From Candidatus Methanoperedens sp. (GTDB taxonomy: Archaea > Halobacteriota > Methanosarcinia > Methanosarcinales > Methanoperedenaceae), in assembly GCA_027460465.1 (NCBI GenBank), contig JAPZAV010000108.1, positions 1-33,755 of the forward strand: a stretch of DNA of 33,755 bases, given 5' to 3'. The notes below the pieces were generated by a model. That model was not told where the DNA came from. It saw nothing but the letters and a program-made list of their open reading frames with translations, and made no database searches. Below, piece by piece: positions 9,014-17,349 of the stretch (positions within the stretch are counted from its first letter, which is position 1; each line of letters starts with the position of its first letter). A program made the translations under genes and the position numbers.

Positions 9014-10249
9014 TCACTCGTACGGGATCGAGAACTGCCCGCACAGCTCAAGGATGGTTCTCTTTACTTCCTTTATTTTTTCTGCATCTTCCATGTTACG
9101 GAGAGTTTCATCAATAGCAGACGCGATAACTACCATTTCTTTGGCTTTCATTCCGCGTGTTGTGGCAGCAGGGGTGCCGATGCGGATGCCGCTCGTGATG
9201 AACGGGCTCCTTGTCTCGAAAGGAATGGTGTTCTTGTTCACTATTATTCCAGCCTCGCCGAGTTTAGCCTCTGCATCCTTTCCTGTGATGCCAAGAGGCG
9301 TGAGGTCAACGAGCATCAGGTGGTTGTCCGTGCCTCCTGAGACTATCTCGTACCCGCGCGAAATGAGCTCTGATGCCATTTTCTTTGCATTTACGACGAT
9401 CTGCTTCTGGTAATCGTTGAATTCCCTGCTCATCGCTTCTTTGAAAGCCACAGCTTTTGCAGCGATGACGTGCATGAGGGGGCCGCCCTGTATTCCGGGG
9501 AATACAGTCCTGTCTATCTCTTTTGCGTACTCTGATCTGCACATTATCATCCCGCCGCGCGGTCCCCTCAATGTCTTATGCGTTGTCGAAGTGACAAAAT
9601 CAGCATACTGCACAGGGTCGCTGTGTATCTTTGCAACAACAAGCCCTGCTATATGCGCGATATCAGCAAGCAGCAGCGCATCAACCTCATCAGCGATCTC
9701 CCTGAATCTGCTGAAATCAATCTCTCGGGGATATGCGCTCGCTCCTGAGACGATGAGCCTGGGCTTATGCTTTTTAGCAAGCTCCATGAGCGAATCATAG
9801 TCTATCGTCTTTGTCTCCATTGAAACTCCATAAGGAATGATATTGAACAGCTTACCTGAGAAATTCACAGGGCTCCCATGCGAGAGATGACCCCCGTGCG
9901 ATAGATCCATGCTCATAATGGTATCCCCGCATTTGAGCACGGCAAGATATACTGCCATGTTAGCCTGAGAACCTGAATGCGGCTGCACATTGACATGCTC
10001 GGCACCAAAGAGGTTTTTTGCCCTCTCTATCGCAAGGTTCTCTGCCTCGTCCACAAACTCGCATCCGCCATAATACCTCTTTCCAGGGTAACCTTCGGCG
10101 TATTTATTTGTCATTACAGATCCCATTGCCTGAAGTACAGCACGGCTTGCGTAATTTTCTGAAGCTATCAGGTTCAGTTTGTTCCTCTGCCGTTCAGTTT
10201 CACGTTTCATTATTTCGTAGATTTCCGGATCGATGGTTTTTAATGGCAT
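9014..10249 (-). CDS. glyA: Serine hydroxymethyltransferase GlyA
   Basis: At 411 residues it is full length. The PLP-binding lysine is in [14 protein letters not shown] (about residue 223), with [10 protein letters not shown] near the N-terminus, [14 protein letters not shown], and [13 protein letters not shown] carrying the Asp-His of the cofactor pocket. It transfers the serine hydroxymethyl group to a folate or pterin carrier, making glycine and the C1 unit processed by FolD. In archaea the carrier may be tetrahydrofolate or tetrahydromethanopterin; the adjacent folD and purN favour folate. It lies 13 bases after purN and nine before folD in one operon. A modest AAGGA precedes the ATG. Confidence 0.95.
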   Translation of the reverse strand: MPLKTIDPEIYEIMKRETERQRNKLNLIASENYASRAVLQAMGSVMTNKYAEGYPGKRYYGGCEFVDEAENLAIERAKNLFGAEHVNVQPHSGSQANMAVYLAVLKCGDTIMSMDLSHGGHLSHGSPVNFSGKLFNIIPYGVSMETKTIDYDSLMELAKKHKPRLIVSGASAYPREIDFSRFREIADEVDALLLADIAHIAGLVVAKIHSDPVQYADFVTSTTHKTLRGPRGGMIMCRSEYAKEIDRTVFPGIQGGPLMHVIAAKAVAFKEAMSREFNDYQKQIVVNAKKMASELISRGYEIVSGGTDNHLMLVDLTPLGITGKDAEAKLGEAGIIVNKNTIPFETRSPFITSGIRIGTPAATTRGMKAKEMVVIASAIDETLRNMEDAEKIKEVKRTILELCGQFSIPYE

Positions 10250-10262
10250 ATTTTTTCCTTTT

Positions 10263-10868
10263 TCAGCTAATGATTCTGACTTTCCGTCCTTCTATACATA
10301 GCCGGTTTTCGACAAACAATTTCACAGCTTCGGGATAAATCTTGTGCTCCTGTTCAAGTATCCTGTCTGCAAGCGTTTCAGCGGTGTCATCCTCTTTCAC
10401 CTCGACGCATCTCTGCAGTATGATCGGACCTCCATCCAGCGATTCATCCACGAAATGCACGGTGCACCCTGCCACCTTAACGCCGTGGCCGAATGCCTGC
10501 TTCTGCGCATGGAGCCCGGGAAAAGCAGGAAGCAGCGCGGGATGGATGTTGAGTATGCGGTTTCTGTATGCCTCAAGCAGCGTTTTTCCGAGTATCCTCA
10601 TGTATCCCGCGAGCAGAACGAGTTCGACATCATTGTCTATTAAGACTTTCAGAACCTCCTGTTCATACAGTTCCCTGGAAGGGAATTTCCTGGGATCAAT
10701 AAAAAAAGCTTTTATCCCGTGTTTTCTTGCCCTTTCCAGTGCGTATGCCTTCTCCACATCGCTTATCACAGCCGAAATCTCTGCTTTCAGGTACCCATTT
10801 TCTATACTATCTATGATGGCCTGAAGGTTTGAGCCTCTTCCTGAAACAAGCACTGCTATGCTGGACAC
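10263..10868 (-). CDS. purN: Phosphoribosylglycinamide formyltransferase PurN
   Basis: The 201-residue protein has the PurN landmarks: [17 protein letters not shown] at the N-terminus for phosphate binding, [16 protein letters not shown], the catalytic [12 protein letters not shown] with its Asn and His, [16 protein letters not shown] with the catalytic Asp, and IYPEAVKLF. It uses 10-formyl-tetrahydrofolate to formylate glycinamide ribonucleotide in purine synthesis, so it consumes what FolD makes. The start is a GTG at 10868; no ATG lies nearby in frame. It heads the purN-glyA-folD operon, although the small gene ending at 10909, 40 bases upstream, could be co-transcribed. Confidence 0.93.
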   Translation of the reverse strand: MSSIAVLVSGRGSNLQAIIDSIENGYLKAEISAVISDVEKAYALERARKHGIKAFFIDPRKFPSRELYEQEVLKVLIDNDVELVLLAGYMRILGKTLLEAYRNRILNIHPALLPAFPGLHAQKQAFGHGVKVAGCTVHFVDESLDGGPIILQRCVEVKEDDTAETLADRILEQEHKIYPEAVKLFVENRLCIEGRKVRIIS

Positions 10869-10908
10869 GGAGCGCCTTTATGCGTTCAGGAATATAATAG
10901 ATTTTGGT

Positions 10909-11142
10909 TTATCTTACTTTATAGAACTCAGTTAACAGGTCGCTGGTGCTGTTGATCTGCGCTTTTGCCATTCCCACAGGGCAGTCATGCCTGTGTTTAT
11001 CGCCGCAATTCAAGCACGCCCCCTCTACAGCTCGCAAAAAATCAATTTCATACGATGGAATATATCTTGTCACTCTGTTCACCTCATCTCCTGATATAGC
11101 GTGAAAAACGATAAAGTTTTTGCTCCGATGATCATAGATCAT
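10909..11142 (-). CDS. Small Cys-containing protein, function unknown
   Basis: A 77-residue protein from an ATG at 11142. It contains the sequence VTRYIPSYEIDFLRAVEGA followed by CLNCGDKHRHDCPVGMAKAQ, a C-x2-C-x7-C cluster with two His residues nearby that could bind zinc or another metal, and ends in STSDLLTEFYKV. The frame stays open much further upstream (to 11478), but that part overlaps the divergent zinc-ribbon gene and its composition is not protein-like, so I use the shorter form. A TATA-like stretch about 25 bases upstream supports a leaderless start. Function is unknown; it stands just before purN and could share its transcript. Confidence 0.6.
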   Translation of the reverse strand: MIYDHRSKNFIVFHAISGDEVNRVTRYIPSYEIDFLRAVEGACLNCGDKHRHDCPVGMAKAQINSTSDLLTEFYKVR

Positions 11143-11190
11143 TGAATCAATAAAATTAATATACCCCCTGCTTATTAAGTTGGATTGAAT

Positions 11191-11502
11191 ATGCCTGATA
11201 ATTCGATAAGCGACGACGAATACAAATTGTCCGCTATAAATACCAGGAATGAGGCCATAGAGATCGTGGTCTGCAAATGTCATCATTGCAATGAGAACGT
11301 TCCAAAGGTGGGGGTATGTCCCGACTGCAAAACTGAGTATGCGCATGTGAAAACGGTGGAGAACCCTGAAACAGGTTTCATACATTTCATTTACGAGTGC
11401 TCGGGATGTCCTCCAGAAAAAAGGAAAGCTCAGAAGATCATCAAGATCAATGACGGCACAGAAAGCTCCAGAAAGCACGACCTGGCGAAGGGATTCTTTT
11501 AA
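11191..11502 (+). CDS. Zinc-ribbon protein, function unknown
   Basis: A 103-residue protein with a clear zinc ribbon: CKCHHCNENVPKVGVCPDC (about residues 28-46), and a second C-x2-C pair in YECSGCPPEKRK. The ends are polar and charged; there is no signal peptide or membrane helix. Such small proteins are common in Methanosarcinales, often as nucleic-acid-binding or protein-interaction factors, but none is recognised here. The ATG at 11191 lies about 25-30 bases after an A+T-rich TATA-like element shared with the divergent small gene. A TTG two codons upstream is a less likely start. Confidence 0.72.
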   Translation: MPDNSISDDEYKLSAINTRNEAIEIVVCKCHHCNENVPKVGVCPDCKTEYAHVKTVENPETGFIHFIYECSGCPPEKRKAQKIIKINDGTESSRKHDLAKGFF

Positions 11503-11568
11503 TGCAGTCTTTTAATACATGATAAGGTTTATATTTGATGTCTGCATTAAATGGTATGAGGAGGGATT

Positions 11569-11727
11569 ATGCCAAAAATTACACACGTCGTTGTCAATGA
11601 CCTTGCGTACGATGTCTCGCATCTCACAGCAGATACGCAGGCTGAACTTGTGAAAGATCTGCCCAGATACGACCTGAACGCAGTTATGAAGAAATACAAT
11701 GTCACAAAGACAAAAAAGTGTGCATGA
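11569..11727 (+). CDS. 52-residue small protein
   Basis: A short gene read directly from the sequence: MPKITHVVVNDLAYDVSHL at the start, then a helical segment (QAELVKDLPRYDLNAVMKKY) and a basic end (KTKKCA). A GAGGAGGG ribosome-binding site lies immediately upstream at ideal spacing, and a TATA box (TTTATATT, 11528-11535) stands about 40 bases before the ATG. The strong start signals argue that it is expressed. The family is unknown. A single C-terminal Cys and the basic tail are its only notable features. Confidence 0.62.
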   Translation: MPKITHVVVNDLAYDVSHLTADTQAELVKDLPRYDLNAVMKKYNVTKTKKCA

Positions 11728-11789
11728 ACCCGATAAGGTTCGATTTCTTTGTGAATAATACAAATTTTATATCATTTTTGATTTTTTGA

Positions 11790-13085
11790 TGATGTGATGG
11801 ATTTTGTCTCATTTTCCAGTTGTTTCGCTGTATCCGGGTCCATCTCTCCAACTTTTTCGAGCAGCCGTCTTATAGCCTCAGGGTCTGAGCTTGCTTTGAT
11901 ATTCTTTACCAGATCCTTCTTTGTTTCATTGATCAGTGCTTTCGCAGCATCTTTGTCTATCCTTCCTACACTGCCGAGCAGCCATCTTATTGCCCCGAGG
12001 TCTAAACTTGCTTTGATCTTATCTGTATAAGTATTCATTGTTTCATAGATGAGTGCTTTCGCAGCATCTTTGTCTATCACCCTCACATAGTCTAGTAACG
12101 ATCCTATTGCTCCAGGGTCTGAACTTGCTTTGATCTTCTCTACCAGATCCTTCTTTGTTTCATTGATGAGTGCTTTCGCTGCATCATTATCTATCCGTCC
12201 TACATCGTCAAGCAGCGATCCTATTGCTCCAGGGTCTGAGCTTGCTTTGATATTATCTGCATAAGTATTCTTTATTTCATTGATGAGTGCTTTCGCTGTA
12301 TCACTGTCTATCCCTTTCACTTCGTCGAGCAGCCACTTTCCTGCATATGGATATGAACTTGGTTTTATCTTGTCTGCATAAGTATTCATTGTTTCATTGA
12401 TGAGTGCTTTCGCTGCATCTTTGTCTATCCTTCCCACACTGCCGAGTAGCGATCGTATCGCCAAAAAATCTGAACTTGCTTTGATCTTATCTGCATAAGT
12501 ATTCTTTGTTTCATTGATGAGTACTTTCGCTGCATCTTTGTCTATCCTTCCCACTCTTTCGAGCAGCCATCCTATCCATCCTATTGCTCCAGGGTCTGAA
12601 CTTGCTTTGATCTTGTCTGCATAAGTATTCACTGTTTCATTGATGAGTGCTTTCATTGCATCTTTGTCAATCCCTTCCACTCTTTCGAGCAGCCATCCTA
12701 CTGTTCTAGGGTCTGAACTTGCTTTGATCTTATCTGCCAGATCCTTCTTTGTTTCATTGATGAGTGCTTTCGCTGCATCTTTGTCTATCCGGTTCACATA
12801 GTCTAGCAGCGATCCTATTGTCCATGGGTCTGAGCTTGTTTTGATCTTGTCTGCATAAGTATTCTTTGTTTCATTGATGAGTGCTTTCGCTGCATCTTTG
12901 TCTATCCCGCTCACATCGTCAAGCAGCCATCCTACTGCCAATGGGTCTGAACTTGCCTTGATCTTGTCTGCCAGAGCTTTCTTTGTTTCATTGATGAGTG
13001 CTTTCGCTGCATCACTATATATCACATTCACAAAGTAGAGCCACCATCCTATTACTCCAGGGTCTGAGCTTGCTTTGATCTTGTC
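11790..13085 (-). repeat. Eleven tandem 117-bp in-frame repeats
   Basis: The repeats encode 39-residue units of the form DKIKASSDPxxIGWLLDxV followed by IDKDAAKALINETKNTYA. Nine of the first ten units are 39 residues; one (about 12,600) is 42 because GW-I-GW is locally duplicated, and the last, degenerate unit begins at 11906. DNA identity is high, especially over the ALINET part, so the array expanded recently or is kept uniform by recombination. Each unit probably makes two helices. Confidence 0.9.
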
Positions 13086-13499
13086 TTCAATGTTCTTCAA
13101 ATACTTTCGATCATACAAGTATTCTATTAGATTATCATAACCCAGAGCGCTTATTACTTCAACAAAGAAATAATAAGAGTTCAAATCACTCTCCCAATCC
13201 ATATGTTTTATTTTTTCCTCAATGATTTTTTCATTAACTTTTCCTTTATTAATGCGTTCAAATACAAGATAGCGATTGAAAATATTGTCAGGCAGCTTCT
13301 CAGGTTCTGCATATTCAAGAGATATGCCTGCTTCTGGTGAAGAGATTTCGAGCAAAGTGAGATATGTTATTAAGTCTTCCTCACCAAAGAATACTGGTGG
13401 GTCTTCCAAAAATATACGCAGGTTCTTTTCTGGCTCTTCTAATTTTCTTCCTTTTTCTTCGATTGCATCCAGCAATTCAGAATCAGGTTCATAGTTTGC

Positions 13500-13754
13500 A
13501 TATATCTTTAGCTTACCACCTTCTGCCCTGACTTTAAATTCCTCAGTTCTGTTTTTATCGGGTTCTATATTTACCTTGGTTTTTTCATTGTTGAGGGCGA
13601 TTGAAAGATGGCTCTTTCCGGAAGATACATTTATAGTTTTACCGTTGTTGATTTTATCAATTTCTGCTGTTTCTGCCCAATCAATATTAAAATTCTGTTT
13701 AACAAATTTTATGAGCCTTGATTGATCTTTTCCTGGAACATCATCCCAGCTAAA
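13500..13754 (-). repeat. Copy 1 of an 85-residue module shared with the 31-kb membrane protein
   Basis: The module runs from FSWDDVPG to GGKLKIY and aligns without gaps over 85 residues with FSWDEIPG...DKLNIY at 31153-31407; I count 38 identities. Over 13642-13710 versus 31295-31363 the DNA matches at 57 of 69 bases. The core FNIDWAETAEIDKINNGKT is best conserved. It sits between unrelated sequences in the two hosts, so it behaves as a transferable coding unit. Confidence 0.75.
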
Positions 13755-14470
13755 AGCATAAGCATCTTGCAGAGCGATCAAAGCTCTCTGCAATTTTCCT
13801 TCGCTTAAAATTCGTTCATAAAGTCTGGGCCATCGCTCCCTGATGCATACTAACTTGAACAGCACTTTCTTATCAAATAAGATATCAAATACTTTTTCTG
13901 GAGTAAAAATACGTGTGATTTCCTTCTTCAAAGCCGCTGGTTCTTCAATTTCTTCTCTGCCTCTACCTTCAATTCTTTTCCCTGGTTTAGGTCTTTCAAA
14001 TTCCTTTAAAATCGATTCAACTTTCATCTCGAATATGCTTTTGATCAGCTTTGTCGCATTCACTGCCCTCTTGATTTTCCTCGGATTGCCACCGATGCTG
14101 TGAAGAACCAGCTTCGTGCATTCCTCGATCCCCTCGCTGCCTGTCAGGGACTTCAGATACCCTTCTATAGCTTTTTCGCTTATTCTTGGAATATAAAATT
14201 CAGCCTGAACTATTTTATCAAAATAATTTTCATAGATTTCCTCTTCATATCTCTTTTTAAGTGCACTATCCAGTATCTTGTAGTCGCATCCCAGGATGAA
14301 AACGCAGCCTTTGATATCAAGGAAGATCTTCAGACTGTTCAGGAAATCGATCAATTTTTCAGGTATCCTATCCAGATCGTCAATAAAAATGACTATCTTC
14401 TTTTTTTGTGTCCCCTCTGTCTCTTCCCTGATCTTTTTCTTGAATTCTTCGATCTTGGTCACCCGCTCGA

Positions 14471-14773
14471 TCACTGCTTTCGTATCCTCATCTGACCATT
14501 CCTTAAATGGACTTGCTTTCCTGCTCTTCTTAAACAAATCCAGAATGAATTGAAAAATATGGTCTTATAGCCTTTTTCTTTCAGCTTTTCCTCCATGATC
14601 TTCATGAGACTTGTCTTTCCAGAGCCCCAGCCTCCAAAAATACCGATGGTGAACGGGGTATCTTCCCAGTGTATGCGCTCGATGGTGGAGATCATGCCAC
14701 CTGCATACTCTCCAAAACCGAGTTTATCCTCCCCTGAACTCACAACCGCAACATCAGAGAATCTCGATACCAT
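14471..14773 (-). pseudogene. KAP-family P-loop NTPase, N-terminal part with Walker A
   Basis: From the ATG at 14773 the protein begins MVSRFSDVAVVSSGEDKLGF, then FGEYAGGMISTIERIHWEDTP and a Walker A loop, FTIGIFGGWGSGKTSLMK (about residues 42-59), followed by MEEKLKEKGYKTIFFN. After FFN the family normally has a conserved Trp-containing segment and a long helical stretch. Here the frame instead yields WICLRRAGKQVHLRN and stops at 14471, while the sensible continuation (LDLFKKSRKASPFKEW) is in another frame. The missing middle suggests a deletion near 14550 rather than a single lost base. Its start overlaps the end of a small upstream remnant. Confidence 0.75.
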
Positions 14774-14959
14774 ATATCAGAGTGAACTTTTCTCCTTCAT
14801 AAAGTTTCTTTCGAAATTCCGGGAGATGCTCCGCCATAAATCTGCGTTCATTTTCTTCGGCCCTGGACTGGACACAAATTTTGCACCGTTCGGCGCCGAA
14901 AAAGATGAGAAAGACTCACGCAGCATCTCGAATCCTGAACCCTCATATAATAAGATATC
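14754..14959 (-). pseudogene. Small CxxC protein remnant, likely one-base frameshift
   Basis: Two open frames join if one T is added in a T5 run (plus-strand A5 at 14899-14903). The upstream frame reads LLYEGSGFEMLRESFSSF; the downstream frame reads FGAERCKICVQSRAEENERR, then FMAEHLPEFRKKLYEGEKF, and stops at 14754, overlapping the KAP start. The composite looks like a genuine small C-x2-C protein, but it has no good start codon or ribosome-binding site and I do not recognise a family. It lies between the antitoxin and the KAP gene and may be a cut-down companion of either. Confidence 0.35.
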
Positions 14960-14964
14960 TCAGC

Positions 14965-15207
14965 TTACGACCTTGACTTCCAATTTATTTTTGTAACAGA
15001 TACCTTTCGCTCAAGTCCGAAAATATTCCTCTTTTTAACTTCGGTTTCAATCTCTTTCATTGTATCTTGATCCAGATATTCTGAGCCACACAAAGTACAA
15101 ACTTCCGCGTCTTTCAATCCAAAATTAATCCCAAAAAACTCTACTTCAACTCTTGATCTTTTTAAATCGCCTCCGCAGGAACATTTATACGGAATTTCTT
15201 TATTCAT
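14965..15207 (-). CDS. YgiT-type zinc-finger antitoxin-like protein
   Basis: An 80-residue protein with a YgiT/MqsA-type N-terminal zinc finger: YKCSCGGDLKRSRV, and then AEVCTLCGSEYLDQDTM, giving four metal-ligand cysteines around a short beta domain. Proteins with this finger are commonly antitoxins encoded directly after a DUF4258 or MqsR-type toxin. No helix-turn-helix domain follows, so it may neutralise by binding the toxin and use another factor for repression. It begins four bases after the upstream toxin-like gene, in one operon. Confidence 0.75.
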   Translation of the reverse strand: MNKEIPYKCSCGGDLKRSRVEVEFFGINFGLKDAEVCTLCGSEYLDQDTMKEIETEVKKRNIFGLERKVSVTKINWKSRS

Positions 15208-15211
15208 GTTA

Positions 15212-15451
15212 TCACCACAATTTTACAGTAACAGTATATATCTTTCTCATTTCTTTATTTTTCAGTATTTGCTCGTCGTACACCACGCTGAAGAACCCAT
15301 AGAATGCTTCAATTAAACCTGTTTCCATTTGCTTTGATTTTTTACCTTTGATAATAGCATCTTTTACTTCGTCCATCGAAACTCCTCGTAGCCACATTCG
15401 CTCAATCGCATGCTTGCATCTTTTATGATTCCAATTAATCTTAAGTTCCAT
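15212..15451 (-). CDS. DUF4258-type toxin-like protein (RelE/MqsR-related)
   Basis: A 79-residue protein: MELKINWNHKRCKHAIERM, a helix-turn with WLRGVSMDEVKDAIIKGKK, and strands in EAFYGFFSVVYDE and RKIYTVTVKLW. The HA-x2-R-M...GVS-x2-EV pattern is typical of DUF4258 proteins, which share a fold with RelE/MqsR-type ribonuclease toxins. The N-terminal His and the basic residues could form the RNase site. It precedes the YgiT-type antitoxin, an order also seen in mqsR-mqsA. The pair sits next to the frameshifted KAP gene in an A+T-rich, accessory-looking stretch. Confidence 0.75.
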   Translation of the reverse strand: MELKINWNHKRCKHAIERMWLRGVSMDEVKDAIIKGKKSKQMETGLIEAFYGFFSVVYDEQILKNKEMRKIYTVTVKLW

Positions 15452-15766
15452 TTGTAATATTAGTATTCTTTGTATTATTAATATTTTCTGGTTCTTTCAG
15501 CTATAAAATTGAAGGGGCAAAGGTAGATACCGAAAAGAGTAAGCGAAAACGACATCTGGCAAGATCGTGAAGATTGTCGAACAGATGCTGGAGACTATAT
15601 CTGGAGGGATTGTCTGTATGATAATTCCGCTTCCTGCTACGGGATATGCCGGATGAAAGCCGAATACAGGAAATCGGTTCGTTCGGTTTGATGAGAAATT
15701 GCAGGGGCTGCAATGCTTTGAGCTGCGCCTCACGGTGCAGTCCGCACAATTAGCATGAATAATAAT
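15452..15766. other. Intergenic region, no convincing gene
   Basis: About 315 bases between the toxin start and the mqnD stop. Several frames are open for 60-80 codons, but none has a ribosome-binding site or a recognisable composition. A plus-strand segment around 15550-15655 reads as a short protein-like stretch (GKIVKIVEQMLETISGGIV) with no start, so it may be a gene remnant. The toxin promoter must lie near the left side, where the sequence is A+T-rich. Confidence 0.4.
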
Positions 15767-16594
15767 CTATTCAATAAATACAGGTTTTTCTGAAGCAGGG
15801 ATCAGATGCAATTCTTCTGCTGTCTTCAATAATCTTTCAACTGCAGCGATCCCATCTCCTATTTCCAGCGTAAAGTCGTTCACATACGTGGATATATGCT
15901 GATCGATCACCGCATCGTCCAGTTCTCTTGCATATCTCTTTACATATTCGCGTGCAAGAGTAGGATTCTCAAATGCATACTCTATGCTCTTCCTGAGCAT
16001 CCTGTCTATCTCTTTTACTGCGGCTCTTCCCAGATCCCTCCTTGCAAGGATACCTCCGAGAGGAACGGGGAGACCGGTCTCTTCTTCCCACCATTCTCCA
16101 AGATCAACGAGCTGAACAAGACCATACGCAGGATAGGTGAATCTCCCTTCGTGAATGATCAATCCCGCATCAACCGTGCCAAGGCTCACAGAATTCATGA
16201 TGCGATCAAAAGGCATTATGATGATTTTCTTAATACCGGGATCAAAAAGCTGCAAAAGCAGGTAAGCGGTCGTCAATTCTCCCGGGATCGCCACTGTTTT
16301 ATCTGCAAGCTCTGAGACCGGTATCTGCTCTCTTGCCACTATCAGAGGTCCGCATCCCCTTCCAAGAGCGCTTCCTGAACTGAGCAGGCAGTAGTCGTCT
16401 CTGAGATGACCGAAAGCGTGGAAAGAGACCTTGGTAACATCCAGCTCTTTCTTGAGCGCCATTCTGTTCAATGTTTCTACGTCTTTCAGGATCTCAGAGA
16501 AATCCATGTCCCCTTTTATTTTCCTGTGGACCAGAGCATAGAATATGAAAGTATCGTTCGGGCAGGGAGAATAGCCAAGAGAAATTGTTTTCAT
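15767..16594 (-). CDS. mqnD: 1,4-dihydroxy-6-naphthoate synthase MqnD
   Basis: The 275-residue protein has the MqnD signature at its start (ISLGYSPCPNDTFIFYALV), then LDVTKVSFHAFGHLRDDYCL, SGSALGRGCGPLIVA, and VDAGLIIHEGRFTYP with the catalytic-site His. It has the periplasmic-binding-protein-like fold typical of MqnA/MqnD. It converts cyclic dehypoxanthine futalosine to 1,4-dihydroxy-6-naphthoate in the futalosine route to menaquinone. Its ATG overlaps the stop codon of mqnB (ATGA), so the two are translated as a unit. Menaquinone rather than methanophenazine as the membrane carrier is a hallmark of Methanoperedens-type archaea. Confidence 0.93.
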   Translation of the reverse strand: MKTISLGYSPCPNDTFIFYALVHRKIKGDMDFSEILKDVETLNRMALKKELDVTKVSFHAFGHLRDDYCLLSSGSALGRGCGPLIVAREQIPVSELADKTVAIPGELTTAYLLLQLFDPGIKKIIIMPFDRIMNSVSLGTVDAGLIIHEGRFTYPAYGLVQLVDLGEWWEEETGLPVPLGGILARRDLGRAAVKEIDRMLRKSIEYAFENPTLAREYVKRYARELDDAVIDQHISTYVNDFTLEIGDGIAAVERLLKTAEELHLIPASEKPVFIE

Positions 16595-17289
16595 AATGCT
16601 CTGACCAGTTCAATCACAGCTCGATTGCAGTTTGAAGCTGCTTTTTCTATATCCCATTTTTTCATATCTCTATCCTCGATCATATTGCTTATTCCCCTGA
16701 TCTCGATCATCGGGATGCTGTAAAGGGCGGCGATATGAGCCACAGCAGCACCTTCCATGTTCTCGCATATGCCATTCCACCTTTTTCTCAGGATCTCCCC
16801 GCTCTCAAGCGTGCCGGAGCACTGGGATACAGTGATGAAATTTCCCGAGTTCACCACAAAATCGCAGCTTCTTGAAACCTGAACCGCAAGCCTTGCCATT
16901 TCCATATCCAGGGGAAAGGTATTGTAATATTCCCTATCATCTTTTAATAATGGAAAACCTGTGAATTCCATTGAATGCCAGCCGTCTTTCGTCAGCACCC
17001 CTTCCTCACCATAGTTTTCACTTTCCGCAACAGCAATATCGCATGCTGTGCCTGGATATGCGCCTCCTGTGCCTGAAAGTATCATTAGATCTATATCGTA
17101 GTTCTCCAGGATCAGAGTTGCGGAATGTGCTGCATTGACCTTACCTGCGCCGCAGTGGGTAAAGATAATGGATTTCCCGTACAGTTCCCCTTCAGATATG
17201 ATCTTCAACTCCTCTCCTGGTCTGGGGCTGATGATGCTTCTTAATCCTTTTGATTCAAGAGGTGTTGGCACAATAAGTGCAATGTCCAT
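16591..17289 (-). CDS. mqnB: Futalosine hydrolase MqnB
   Basis: A 232-residue nucleoside phosphorylase-family protein. The N-terminal IALIVPTPLESKGLRS, the Gly-rich FTHCGAGKVNAAHSATL, LMILSGTGGAYPG, and NMEGAAVAHIAALYSIPMIEIRGISN (the base-binding and ribose-binding region) match futalosine hydrolase. It removes hypoxanthine from futalosine, leaving dehypoxanthine futalosine for MqnC. Related nucleosidases (MTA/SAH) share the fold, but overlap with mqnD settles the role. The histidine kinase gene ends 60 bases upstream on the same strand. Confidence 0.92.
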   Translation of the reverse strand: MDIALIVPTPLESKGLRSIISPRPGEELKIISEGELYGKSIIFTHCGAGKVNAAHSATLILENYDIDLMILSGTGGAYPGTACDIAVAESENYGEEGVLTKDGWHSMEFTGFPLLKDDREYYNTFPLDMEMARLAVQVSRSCDFVVNSGNFITVSQCSGTLESGEILRKRWNGICENMEGAAVAHIAALYSIPMIEIRGISNMIEDRDMKKWDIEKAASNCNRAVIELVRAL

Positions 17290-17349
17290 ACGGTCTGATA
17301 TTGTTCCTCATGAAATAAAACCCTGACCTGTACTTGTTCTGGGTTTCAC

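Larger units (their letters stand above)
11772..14564 (-). pseudogene. KAP-family P-loop NTPase, C-terminal part with Walker B and tandem helical repeats
   Basis: This frame supplies the rest of a KAP NTPase whose Walker A is encoded in another frame just upstream. It shows Walker B (KKIVIFIDDLDRIPEKLIDF), the sensor-like LGCDYKILDSALKKRY and the post-ATPase GGNPRKIKRAVNATKL. Next come about 85 residues of a module shared with the protein at 31-31.7 kb (13500-13754), a charged linker, and eleven 39-residue repeats (11790-13085) that probably form a helical solenoid. There is no ATG near its open end; the first start-like codon is a TTG at 14537. KAP NTPases are often membrane-associated and appear in defence and signalling. 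Here the gene is frameshifted between 14535 and 14564, so it may be inactive, or the shift may be a sequence error. Confidence 0.75.

Noticed and set aside
10909-11478. A 189-codon version of the small minus-strand gene
   Set aside because: Its first 110 codons lie across the divergent zinc-ribbon gene and do not look like protein; only the last 77 do.
11790-13085. A CRISPR array
   Set aside because: The repeats are 117 bases long, contiguous without spacers, and in frame with a protein.
15480-15760. A group II intron or insertion-sequence fragment
   Set aside because: I saw no terminal repeats, intron domain V or reverse-transcriptase motif; the open frames there are not recognisable.
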